Of a DNA stretch of 49,046 nucleotides, positions 14,988-23,655 are shown in pieces. The stretch is from Candidatus Cloacimonadota bacterium (lineage in GTDB: Bacteria > Cloacimonadota > Cloacimonadia > Cloacimonadales > Cloacimonadaceae): contig JAQUJJ010000007.1 of assembly GCA_028681035.1 (NCBI GenBank), positions 1 through 49,046 on the forward strand, written 5' to 3'. The first letter of the stretch is position 1; each line of letters starts with the position of its first letter. Both the position numbers and the translations under genes were made by a program. The notes beneath the pieces were generated by a model that saw only the letters and a list, made by a program, of their open reading frames with translations, had not been told where the DNA came from and made no database searches.

Positions 14988-17900
14988 CTAAACGATCATA
15001 AGTGCTTGGATGTATCCAGCATCTTCCATAAACAACACATTATTCTTAAGATACTCGTCAGTATTATATCCTCGGAGCTTAATCTCCTGCTTGGGAGTCC
15101 AGGACAATATCCAACTTCTCAAGATTACATTTGGATCGGCAAGCCTGGTCTCTATCTCTTTGATGCGTTTGTGGAACTGGATTTTCTCGCTATTTACCCC
15201 TTCATGTAACAATCCGTGGGGTTCAATGAAGTGAACATACTGTTTGCTTTCCGAGAGAACCCAGAGGATAAAATCGGGATGGAAGTTACCAGCTTCAAAG
15301 AAACCTACTCCCTTACCTCTGCTGAAGTTACGTAAAAGGTATAGCTCCAGCCCCTTATCTTTCATAACTTTCGTGTTCTTATCGCACCATGTTTTCAAAT
15401 CGGTAATAAACTGATACTCACTTTCATTAAAGGCTACGGGCAGAATTGTGATATTGCCGCCATTGCGCACATGGAACAGGGGCTGAAAGAGATGTCTGCC
15501 AAAGTTACAAGCCTTGAGGTCGCCAACAGATAATAGATCGTCTTTGTTTTTTATAATCTCTTGTTTTAGCTTTTCAATCTGCGCAATCACGGTAGCGTCA
15601 TCGCCATACACAATCAGCCGATAGACATCATCTGAAGGCAGATTATCATCCTCACGGGTGAGGTCTCTTAGCTCCATTCTTGGCTTAATAAAGGAATCCT
15701 TACAGAAATTGTAGTATTTCTCGCAAAACCGCCTGAGTAATTCAGTAGCGATCTGTTGTAGGATCAGCACTTCATCATAGTTTTGAGGTGTCAGCCTTGT
15801 TTCTGGCAGATACAGCTTATACCAGGATGAATCGCTAAGCAGACTCAGCATCCCCTGCTTAGTGAGGTTGAGGTTGTACATTCTTTGTTCCCGCTTAAAC
15901 CGCTCCAGTTCGAAGTACAAGCGATCCATGTCCAGCAGATTGATCTGCTTACTTTTCAGCTTAACTTCATCCTTGTTGCCACCTTGAACCGCACCAGCAG
16001 ACTTGATAGTCTGGATGCGAGGGTACCAATCCGATACTACAGGATTCTTCTGCAGATAAGGCGGGACAATGCCTAAAGTGGGAACGGGACCGTCTTTCTT
16101 AAAGTCGTATTCCAAGCCGTCTTTTTTCTTTTTCGGACGCAATATCTTGAGCTTTTTGCCAAAATCGGCAGTGACGTTCATGGGAATGGTAATCACCAAG
16201 CGTTTCTCATTACCTGGCAAACCTTCATCTTTTAGATATTGTCTGAATTTCTCCATAAAGTCCGATTCGATCCCAAAGACATTGAGCGTTTCGATGTCTT
16301 CGATGAAATTAGGCTTTGTGGTGGCATAAGAATGCCCGCTGCGCTTCAGACTCCACTCATAACCTTTAAGGCGCACACCGCGCCCAAATAGCTGGATAAT
16401 TTGCGTTCCTTCGCTCTTGCCCACATGCATAAGTCCCATAGTGCTGACTCTCCAGCAATCCCAGCCTTCTACAAACTTCTTGGAGCCGATGAGAAGATTG
16501 ATAGGAGAGGACGAATCCTTCACGGAAACAAACATTGCTTCGCTGAAATCGCTATCACCCACACTAAGCTGGATATCATTCTGTTTAGCATACTCATCCA
16601 CATGATCGCACAGTCCCTTGGCATCACCTACATTTATCAAACCAAAGGGTGTATCGCTATTACCGAGATACAAAGCCACTTCACCGGAATCGCCCTTTAT
16701 TCTATCCATTCTAAGTTGCCCATTGGCGGGATTATTAAAGAGTTGCGCTAAAATATCACGATAAAGTGCTTCAATGCCATCCTGGGGATTGATAGCCTTG
16801 AGTAGGTAATTGAAGGAATGGGCAAAGATGTCATTTCCGTCCTTATCAAGCAACCCGGTACTATTGCCATTATCATAGAGAATCCGCTGAATACTGCTTT
16901 GGAACACCACAGAATTGCTAAGAAACTTGGCGATAAAGACAATAATCTGACCCACATCAGCCAGCAATTCTTCATTGGGAAGCTCGATCTCTTGTTTGCC
17001 CTTTTTCTTGGTGACCGTGCTCCCCACAAAGACCCATAAAGGCTTTTCCAGATTGAAGGGAACCAGCTCCAGCTTTTTGTCCTCATATACCTTAAGCTGC
17101 TGATAGTACTTCAGTAGGCAAGCTGTCAGATAGACATCCTGCACCTGGCTATAGGTCTTGGGCAGGTTCAATATCTGGTAGTCTTTACCAAAGCCATCCT
17201 CATAAAACCAGCGATAAGAATAATCGAAGATAATGGTCTTGGCATAGCTATCCTCAAAGGTCTTGTTACCAGCCGCAGCAACAGCTTGGGCAAAGGTGGC
17301 AGAATACTCGAAAGTAAAGCCTTTGGCGCAAAGCTCTGAACGTCTGGTGAACCAAACCCCTTCTTCTTTTCCGCTCATGCCCCGATGCCCTTCATCCACC
17401 AGCAGCAGGTTTTGATCTCCCAGACTGCGGGTGGCAATAGTATTGGGGCCTTCGGTATCACCCAGTTTGGTGATTTCAATCACGTCAATCATGTCCAGGC
17501 TACCGCTTTGCTTGGTATTTAGCCTTTGGGCAAAGCTGAATCCGCTTAGCTTCAGCTCTTCCAAATGCTGCTCGCTCAATCTTTCATTGGGGCTCAACAG
17601 GATAACTCTGGATATTTCACTACCCTCACGGGACTTCTTGGCATAGTTGCGAAATTGCAGGAGATTCACATGCATCAGCAGGGTCTTTCCGCTACCTGTG
17701 GCATTTTGTAAGCAGAGCTTGTTCAAATCATCCAATGAATAGGGATCTATATTCTGAAAGCCAGTCCATTTTGCATTAAAGCGCTCAACATAGATGTTCA
17801 AATCTTCCAGAAGCTTCTCTTTATCCGTAAAATAGCGATCCAGATAGATTTCCACAAAGAGCAGGGTAAGCCATTGAAAATACTTCCAGACAATGGGTCG

Positions 17901-18215
17901 GCTACGCATCGTGTTGATCGTCCTGGTATAGGAAACTATGTTCTCTTCATAGATCAGGAGCTGTTCTTTGCTGATAGGGTGGAACTCGTTGTAAAATAAC
18001 TCACTCTCCACCAAAGCATGATAAAATTTGTGTAAGCCATCGTTATCGAAACCCTCCAGCCTGGCATCTTTGATGGGTGCTGCCAGCTTGTGGAAGGGAC
18101 GGCTATTGTCTTTATATTCCAGCAGGGGATCAATCCCAAATTGGCTCATTAGCCACTGATTCAAGATTAGCTTGTTGGTGAATTTATGAATTTGCAGATT
18201 TGCTTTGCGAGCCAT
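14988..18215 (-). CDS. Type III restriction Res-like SF2 helicase/nuclease
   Basis: A 1075-residue DEAD/DEAH helicase of the type III restriction subunit kind. Walker A is QNATGSGKT (170-178), Walker B LLVDEGHRG (271-279), and motif VI is in QIIQLFGRGVRLKG. The C-terminal domain has FHPDFILW (978-985) and FIEPHG (996-1001). This resembles the PD...(D/E)xK pattern of Res nucleases but with histidine where lysine is expected. It follows the Doc gene by three bases and precedes the membrane protein by 10, and a matching Mod gene lies 4 kb upstream in the run. In classical type III systems Res and Mod form one complex that moves on DNA and cuts. Here two further genes separate them. Confidence 0.88.
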   Translation of the reverse strand: MARKANLQIHKFTNKLILNQWLMSQFGIDPLLEYKDNSRPFHKLAAPIKDARLEGFDNDGLHKFYHALVESELFYNEFHPISKEQLLIYEENIVSYTRTINTMRSRPIVWKYFQWLTLLFVEIYLDRYFTDKEKLLEDLNIYVERFNAKWTGFQNIDPYSLDDLNKLCLQNATGSGKTLLMHVNLLQFRNYAKKSREGSEISRVILLSPNERLSEQHLEELKLSGFSFAQRLNTKQSGSLDMIDVIEITKLGDTEGPNTIATRSLGDQNLLLVDEGHRGMSGKEEGVWFTRRSELCAKGFTFEYSATFAQAVAAAGNKTFEDSYAKTIIFDYSYRWFYEDGFGKDYQILNLPKTYSQVQDVYLTACLLKYYQQLKVYEDKKLELVPFNLEKPLWVFVGSTVTKKKGKQEIELPNEELLADVGQIIVFIAKFLSNSVVFQSSIQRILYDNGNSTGLLDKDGNDIFAHSFNYLLKAINPQDGIEALYRDILAQLFNNPANGQLRMDRIKGDSGEVALYLGNSDTPFGLINVGDAKGLCDHVDEYAKQNDIQLSVGDSDFSEAMFVSVKDSSSPINLLIGSKKFVEGWDCWRVSTMGLMHVGKSEGTQIIQLFGRGVRLKGYEWSLKRSGHSYATTKPNFIEDIETLNVFGIESDFMEKFRQYLKDEGLPGNEKRLVITIPMNVTADFGKKLKILRPKKKKDGLEYDFKKDGPVPTLGIVPPYLQKNPVVSDWYPRIQTIKSAGAVQGGNKDEVKLKSKQINLLDMDRLYFELERFKREQRMYNLNLTKQGMLSLLSDSSWYKLYLPETRLTPQNYDEVLILQQIATELLRRFCEKYYNFCKDSFIKPRMELRDLTREDDNLPSDDVYRLIVYGDDATVIAQIEKLKQEIIKNKDDLLSVGDLKACNFGRHLFQPLFHVRNGGNITILPVAFNESEYQFITDLKTWCDKNTKVMKDKGLELYLLRNFSRGKGVGFFEAGNFHPDFILWVLSESKQYVHFIEPHGLLHEGVNSEKIQFHKRIKEIETRLADPNVILRSWILSWTPKQEIKLRGYNTDEYLKNNVLFMEDAGYIQALMIV

Positions 18216-18218
18216 TAC

Positions 18219-18662
18219 TTATCCCTCATCTTCCTTGATTGCATTAAAAATCTCTAATTTGAGAGATTCGTTTTCTTCTTTACCATCCAGTAGGGCACAG
18301 ACGATTCTGAACAATAAATCTTTGTCTATGTTCCCGGCAGCAACATGAAAGCTTATGTTCTCCATATAGTGAATAAACTTTCCGGCTAATAACAGATATC
18401 CATTTATCAAAAGAAACTGTGCTCCCAATGAGATAGCTATTCGTTTGTTTCCATCTGTAAAGCAATGAAATTTACACGCTCCCCATATTAGATGGGTAAG
18501 CTTGTCCTCAAATTTTGGATAGTAGTCATCATTCTGGATATGTCCAAGCACACTTTCAAGCTGTCCGCTGTTAATGATGCCGGTATCGCCACCACCACTA
18601 ATTTGAACTGTCAGTAGATGAGTATCTATTGCTTGTTGGATAGTAATGTAATTGAAAGGCAC
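18219..18662 (-). CDS. Doc-like Fic-family toxin
   Basis: A 147-residue death-on-curing (Doc) type Fic protein. The catalytic motif HCFTDGNKR (66-74) keeps the histidine, the acidic residue and the GNKR end typical of Doc-type kinases/AMPylases. The N-terminal GDTGIINSGQLESVLGHIQ matches the usual helix preceding the motif. Its first codon shares a base with the stop of the rhuM gene, so the two are coupled. As I recall, RhuM and Fic/Doc domains are often found fused in one protein; here they are split into two overlapping genes. No separate Phd-like antitoxin is visible, so RhuM may take that role. Confidence 0.85.
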   Translation of the reverse strand: MPFNYITIQQAIDTHLLTVQISGGGDTGIINSGQLESVLGHIQNDDYYPKFEDKLTHLIWGACKFHCFTDGNKRIAISLGAQFLLINGYLLLAGKFIHYMENISFHVAAGNIDKDLLFRIVCALLDGKEENESLKLEIFNAIKEDEG

Positions 18663-19684
18663 TATTCTCTATCCTTGAGCCGTTTCATCACATCTTTAGC
18701 CTCTTCTAATCGCTCTGCAAGCTCTTTACTCTTTTCTCCCAAGAAGCGCTCAAACTCTTCTGCTTGTAGAGGTGTGATGTATTCCTGCAGTTGCAGGTGC
18801 AAGGCATCACGGAATGCTAAATCACGGCTTGCCATTTTAACCCTGGCTTTATCTATCAAAGGTTTCCAGTGTGCCTGGGACGCAAATTCCATAAATAAGC
18901 TATCTGTCTCCCATATGGATAGTTTTCTGCCGAGCTTCTGTGATTCTTTCATCAGTGCATCTGCAAATCCGCATTCGTAGGAAGACACCAAATCCAGTAT
19001 CTCTGCGTAGAATGTATCACGAGCAATGTCATGTTCCCTCAAATTCAAAATTGCCTTATACTCTGAGGCTTTCTCTTTGAATATGCTCAGATAGATTTTG
19101 TCTGTATATATCGCAAATTTGACATTGCCCATAGCAACACAGGTATTTAGGGCTGAAGTGAATTGCTTGCGGTAATTGTCCTCAGAAAACCAGGATTGAA
19201 TAAAGTCTTCATCACGCTGATTGATGTATTTGGTTCCCCCACCAGTTCTCACGTTAATAGTATCTATCACTATATCCAGAATAGCCTGCCTTAGAAGCCT
19301 TGCTCTATCACTCTCTATCATTAGCATCGCCAGGTTTAAAAATGATCTAAAGTCAAATACTCCCACTTGTGGTGTTTTCATGTCAATGAAATCAATTTCG
19401 CTGACATGCTTTTCTTTTAACATCAACTTTAACAGCTTAAGACGCTTTCCTTTTAATATCTCATATCCGTTCTGAGCAAGTTCTGTTTCGTTATTGTTTA
19501 GATAGTTATCTATAGTTCGTGAAGTTACTTCAAAGAAATCAGCCACCTGCTGCTTAAAAAACACCATCTTGCCTTCGAAGATGATGCCTGATATATCTAT
19601 TGCTTTGGCAACTTCATCCAAAGCATACTGGTTATTCAAGATATTCTGTCTATCTATATTCGAGTTTGTAAGGTCTTTTGCCAT
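18662..19684 (-). CDS. rhuM: RhuM family protein
   Basis: A 340-residue RhuM-type protein (first named from a Salmonella pathogenicity island; function unclear). The N-terminal part (GKMVFFKQQVADFFEVTSRTIDNYL) has the signature helix-turn-helix-like region that recognises DNA or a partner. The middle RDEDFIQSWFSEDNYRKQF and C-terminal helices with LQAEEFERFLGEKSKELAERLEEA are coiled-coil-prone. Overlap with the Doc gene points to a functional pair. RhuM genes are commonly embedded in restriction-modification loci, where they replace or accompany specificity subunits. A 117-base gap separates it from the methyltransferase upstream. Confidence 0.85.
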   Translation of the reverse strand: MAKDLTNSNIDRQNILNNQYALDEVAKAIDISGIIFEGKMVFFKQQVADFFEVTSRTIDNYLNNNETELAQNGYEILKGKRLKLLKLMLKEKHVSEIDFIDMKTPQVGVFDFRSFLNLAMLMIESDRARLLRQAILDIVIDTINVRTGGGTKYINQRDEDFIQSWFSEDNYRKQFTSALNTCVAMGNVKFAIYTDKIYLSIFKEKASEYKAILNLREHDIARDTFYAEILDLVSSYECGFADALMKESQKLGRKLSIWETDSLFMEFASQAHWKPLIDKARVKMASRDLAFRDALHLQLQEYITPLQAEEFERFLGEKSKELAERLEEAKDVMKRLKDRE

Positions 19685-19801
19685 TTATCTATCCTTATTG
19701 TCCCATATCTCCAGTTGATGCAAAAAATGCAACAACTGAATTACGCTCTGATTCATGCGTTTTAATTATGTTTAGCCTGCTATTATAGCTACTCATTATC
19801 A

Positions 19802-22800
19802 TTATCCTTGCTCCCACATCCGTTTCATAAACTCTTCTTCTATCAAACGCACTTTCCAGCTTTCACCTTCATTTTGCAGATTAGGTAGGTTGTTGCTGCC
19901 ATTCACATAGATGGTATCAAACTCCCAATCCAGAGTGCTGATGCGGTTCTTTTGGAACCAAGTATCCAGGATGAGGTTATCTTCTTCCGGATTACCGGTC
20001 AGCTTGCGCCAGACGATCAGGACCTTTTCTTGCAACCCATCATTGGGGCTATAGGGATTCTTGGGAACCCAGCCCTCCACCTTGCGAATCCACCATTTGC
20101 CTTCTGTGGCTTGTTTCAAATCGCCATAAATAATCAGCTTGGTTTCCTGATCCTGAGGCAAATCCGGGTCTCGCAGACGCATGAACGCTGCATCAAAGGT
20201 CTGTGGCTCATTCAAGTGTTCCAGCCTCAGCCCAAGCAGATAATTGAATGTCTCGATCAAGTCCACGGCTTTTTCGATGTACTCATCACTGCCGGGCTTT
20301 TTAACCTTGAGAGTATATGACGTGGGATCACTAAAAGCATCAATATTGAGCAAACTCTGGCTGCCTTTGCTCTCCACATCCAACATGTAGTGCAGCAGGT
20401 AATCCTCTTTTAGGGAATCGCTACCGGCTACGGCTTTGTCACGGATAGGATCGGCATCTAAGACAAGATTATTGAGGGTGTCCTCGTAACTCTCCAGACG
20501 CAGATACTTGAAACAATGGCTGATACCACCATATTTATTAACCACGAAAGGCACGAAATCGCACGAAATCTCTTCTTGTAAGTCACTTTTCGTGTCCTTT
20601 CGTGTTTTTCGTGGTTCATTTTTTAATACGGGCTTGCCGTCTTTCCAGTCCTTGCTATACACCACCTTACAAATACGAGGTTTCAGCACCGTATCAAAAT
20701 AATCCCCCATTTCAACGAGAATGTATTTACGCTTACCACCGTCTTCACGATTGAGGTTGATTACAGCGTGTCCGGTTGTGCCAGAACCTGCGAAGTAGTC
20801 TAACCAGTATCCACATGGAATACGTAATGATGCAATCAGCTGGAGTATCAACTTCGAAGGTTTGGGGTATGAGACTGCATATTGCTCACCGAGGATTTGA
20901 TGTAACTCATCATTTGCGTCTTCGTTAGTACCCCATCCAAATCTTCCTAACTTGTTAGCATCATATTGCGTGTATTCAGTTTCTCCATCCTCACCTAATC
21001 GAGATAGAATGTCTCTCATCCTCTTCTCTCTTGGTTCATTAACAATGCGCCTTAAATACAAATCTTGAGTTATGTATAGTGTTCCATTTAGTGCATATTT
21101 CAACATACTATCTTGATAATAACGCCAATTTCCTTCAATTGATAGCTCTTCAGCTAAAATCCCATTTTTTATGACAAGGTCTGAATGTAAAACTAAGTCC
21201 ATGTTGCCAGCACTGATTGTGCTACCACTTTTCAGGTAATAGTTTAGGCTCTTAAACTTACTCCCAATACCGGGTGGAATAATCCTTACATCTCTAGGAT
21301 TTGATGCATTTACACAAGGGTATGTTTCTGTTTCAGTTGCTATTTCTCCTATCAACCCATTAAATTTAACAGGGTCTTTTGCTATGCAAACCACATAATC
21401 CTTCATTTTAGCGATATGGTCACTTAGGAAAGCTGCTTTCTTTTTCTTTTCCCATATGAGAGTTGAAAAAAATGATGCTTTGTCGTATTTTTCTCTGACA
21501 AGTGTAGATAGATGCTCAACTTCTTCATCACCGATGCTAACAAGAAGAGCACCTTCGCTAGCTAACACATTTGTTCCTAAACTAAGCCTATCATCCATCA
21601 TAGTCAACCATGTTGATGAGGGGAATGTGTCTTTATAAACGAACCCATCGTCACCAGTATTATATGGGGGGTCGATGTAAACTCCCTTAACTTGCTCATT
21701 AAACCTCATATTAAGCATATTGAGTGCTTGAAAGTTCTCACTATGGATGAGCAGTCCATCGCAGTGCTCATCGAAATCCTGAATGGAACTGAGCAGTTTA
21801 GCTTTGAAAGTATCATCAAAGAAACTGGTATCCAGCACGAGCATATTATTGGCTTTTAGAAAGTTTAGGGTAAGGGGCACGCTATAGGCTGGCGTTACGG
21901 CATCGCCTTCTATCTCATCTATGGCAAAGAGTTTTACCCATTCTTCCCGTTGTGCTTCATTGGCTATAATCTGCGGATACAGCACTTCCGGAACCCGATC
22001 CAGGGTAATGCAATAGTTGGTCTCCACCACAAACTTCTTTTTGAGCCAGAGCTTCTTTTGGAAGTCCTCAAGCTGTGCCATAAACTCGATCAGTTTACCG
22101 GCAATCTTACGCATCACCTTGATTTTGGCAAGGTAGTCTTCCACTTTGGGGGCTTCGGCATTTTCGATATCATCCAAACGCATTACTTCGTTCTTGATGT
22201 AGAAATCCAGTTCCCGTTTCAGGAATGCACCCAAGTTTTTATGGATAAAGTAGTCCATGGTGTTGCGGGCTGTGTATTGATTGATGTATTTGGTGAGCAG
22301 GATGCGATCTTTCTCTTTATCTGTGGGGATCACAGTGGAGAGCGCAACCCAATAGATTTTAACCACGGAAAGCACGGAATCCCACGGAAGGGGGGATTTA
22401 TTAACCACGAAAGGCACGAAAGCACACGAAAGGGTATCTTGTAAGGGGATTTCTGCAGAGTTCTCTGGTTTTACTTGTTCATCTGTTTCTAATGTTTCTG
22501 TGTCATTTAGTGTATTCAGTGGTTCTTCATTTTCCTTTTTCGTGTCATTTAGTGTATTTCGTGGTTCCTCTTCTTTTGTTTCCGTATCATTCTGTGCTTT
22601 CTGCGGTTCCCCTTCTTTTGTTTTCGTGTCATTTAGTGTATTCAGTGGTTCTTCATTTTCCTTTTTCGTGTCATTTAGTGTATTTCGTGGTTCCTCATCT
22701 TTTGTTTCCGTATCATTCTGTGCTTTCTGCGGTTCCCCTTCTTTTGTTTTCGTGTCATTTCGTGTATTTCGTGGTTCAAACTCTTTTAAAGTCTTGATGA

Positions 22801-23635
22801 TAAGTTCCAGAGCCTCTTTGTTGTGAGCATCTTGTTTCTTAGTTTCTGGGGTGGGTCTGTATTCAAAGTTTATTATTAGTTCATTCTGCTCATTCAGTTC
22901 CAGTGGTCTTTCTTTGTGAATAATGAAATAGCGTTTGGTGGTGTCACTGGCTTTAACGTTGGCATGATCACCTTCGGTGGCATCAATTATGCGGAAGTGC
23001 AGCCTTAAACCCTCAGGAACGCTGTTGTCTTCCAGGTCTATCTCTTCCATAGAGGCTTTCTTTTTATCTTTAAGTGCCTTGAGTGCCTCAGTCAGGTTCA
23101 CTGTGAAATTGCTAAAGTACTCTGTGGTCTTAATGTAATACTGGTCGGCATTAGCCCAATGCAGCTTTACTTCCTCACCGTTGTAGGGTATAGAGAAAGG
23201 TGCTGCTTTACCCGGTGTTTCTCTGGTGTAGTAACGTCTGGAGATAAAGTCGCCATCATCGTAATACCGCTCAAAGAAGCGATAGAGATGGTCGTAAATC
23301 TCCGCTTCAGAGGAGGCACTGTCTTTGATGGCGTCATATCTGGCTCGTGCTTCCAAGACTTTGGGGCTATTTTCCGGATCGGTTGAGCCGTAGTCTTTGG
23401 CTAACTGGATTTCTTTATCTATAGCATCCTTCAGTTGAGTCTTCTTATCATCATCCACTGCGCCAAAGGCATCTTGGATAACTTGCAGCAGGTCATTTTC
23501 AATAAAAGTGGTCACCTGATCCGCTTTGGCATGCATAATCCTGTAGAAACCAAAATCCAAATCGGGCTGATTGAGCTGAAACAGCTCTTTTAGTTTATTT
23601 AGCAGCTTGCTGCGTAGTTGTTCTGTTGTGGGCAT
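19802..23635 (-). CDS. Type III-like DNA methyltransferase (Mod) with in-frame repeat inserts
   Basis: A 1277-residue site-specific methyltransferase of the beta class: the catalytic DPPYNTG (655-661) precedes the SAM-binding YFAGSGTTG (947-955), as in type III Mod proteins that methylate adenine N6. It is far longer than usual Mod proteins (~600-700). The N-terminal ~600 residues are a family-specific extension. Two inserts interrupt it: residues ~284-430 contain seven 14-residue EPxxxxNDT repeats and FVPFVVNK, and residues ~1007-1034 contain EPRKTRKDTK...FVPFVVNK. Both inserts are translated AACCACGAAA-type inverted repeats, and the frame stays open through them. The gene lies between GxxExxY and rhuM on the same strand. 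Whether the enzyme still works is unknown; the catalytic motifs are intact. Confidence 0.88.
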   Translation of the reverse strand: MPTTEQLRSKLLNKLKELFQLNQPDLDFGFYRIMHAKADQVTTFIENDLLQVIQDAFGAVDDDKKTQLKDAIDKEIQLAKDYGSTDPENSPKVLEARARYDAIKDSASSEAEIYDHLYRFFERYYDDGDFISRRYYTRETPGKAAPFSIPYNGEEVKLHWANADQYYIKTTEYFSNFTVNLTEALKALKDKKKASMEEIDLEDNSVPEGLRLHFRIIDATEGDHANVKASDTTKRYFIIHKERPLELNEQNELIINFEYRPTPETKKQDAHNKEALELIIKTLKEFEPRNTRNDTKTKEGEPQKAQNDTETKDEEPRNTLNDTKKENEEPLNTLNDTKTKEGEPQKAQNDTETKEEEPRNTLNDTKKENEEPLNTLNDTETLETDEQVKPENSAEIPLQDTLSCAFVPFVVNKSPLPWDSVLSVVKIYWVALSTVIPTDKEKDRILLTKYINQYTARNTMDYFIHKNLGAFLKRELDFYIKNEVMRLDDIENAEAPKVEDYLAKIKVMRKIAGKLIEFMAQLEDFQKKLWLKKKFVVETNYCITLDRVPEVLYPQIIANEAQREEWVKLFAIDEIEGDAVTPAYSVPLTLNFLKANNMLVLDTSFFDDTFKAKLLSSIQDFDEHCDGLLIHSENFQALNMLNMRFNEQVKGVYIDPPYNTGDDGFVYKDTFPSSTWLTMMDDRLSLGTNVLASEGALLVSIGDEEVEHLSTLVREKYDKASFFSTLIWEKKKKAAFLSDHIAKMKDYVVCIAKDPVKFNGLIGEIATETETYPCVNASNPRDVRIIPPGIGSKFKSLNYYLKSGSTISAGNMDLVLHSDLVIKNGILAEELSIEGNWRYYQDSMLKYALNGTLYITQDLYLRRIVNEPREKRMRDILSRLGEDGETEYTQYDANKLGRFGWGTNEDANDELHQILGEQYAVSYPKPSKLILQLIASLRIPCGYWLDYFAGSGTTGHAVINLNREDGGKRKYILVEMGDYFDTVLKPRICKVVYSKDWKDGKPVLKNEPRKTRKDTKSDLQEEISCDFVPFVVNKYGGISHCFKYLRLESYEDTLNNLVLDADPIRDKAVAGSDSLKEDYLLHYMLDVESKGSQSLLNIDAFSDPTSYTLKVKKPGSDEYIEKAVDLIETFNYLLGLRLEHLNEPQTFDAAFMRLRDPDLPQDQETKLIIYGDLKQATEGKWWIRKVEGWVPKNPYSPNDGLQEKVLIVWRKLTGNPEEDNLILDTWFQKNRISTLDWEFDTIYVNGSNNLPNLQNEGESWKVRLIEEEFMKRMWEQG
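20538..20617. repeat. AACCACGAAA inverted-repeat insert inside the methyltransferase gene (short)
   Basis: AACCACGAAAGGCACGAAA at the left and TTTCGTGTTTTTCGTGGTT at the right form arms of about 30 bases around a 20-base centre. The 80-base element is read through in frame by the methyltransferase gene. Confidence 0.85.
22360..22785. repeat. AACCACGAAA inverted-repeat insert inside the methyltransferase gene (long)
   Basis: The left end has AACCACGGAAAGCACGGAAT (22360) and AACCACGAAAGGCACGAAAG (22403); the right end has TTTCGTGTATTTCGTGGTTC (~22759-22778). The ends are inverted copies of one motif. The interior is the 126-base tandem repeat. It is translated in frame. Confidence 0.82.
22501..22778. 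repeat. 126-base tandem repeat (2.2 copies) of 42-base subunits
   Basis: Copies begin at 22501, 22627 and 22753 (the last partial) and differ at very few bases. Each holds three 42-base subunits, giving seven 14-residue units of the type EPRNTLNDTKKENE in the methyltransferase. All lengths are multiples of three. Confidence 0.92.
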
Positions 23636-23655
23636 GCAAAAACTCCTTTATTTTT

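Noticed and set aside
22492..22826. Plus-strand frames with repeated FVSFSVFRGSS or CHLVYFVV
   Set aside because: They are the other side of the tandem repeat within the methyltransferase gene.
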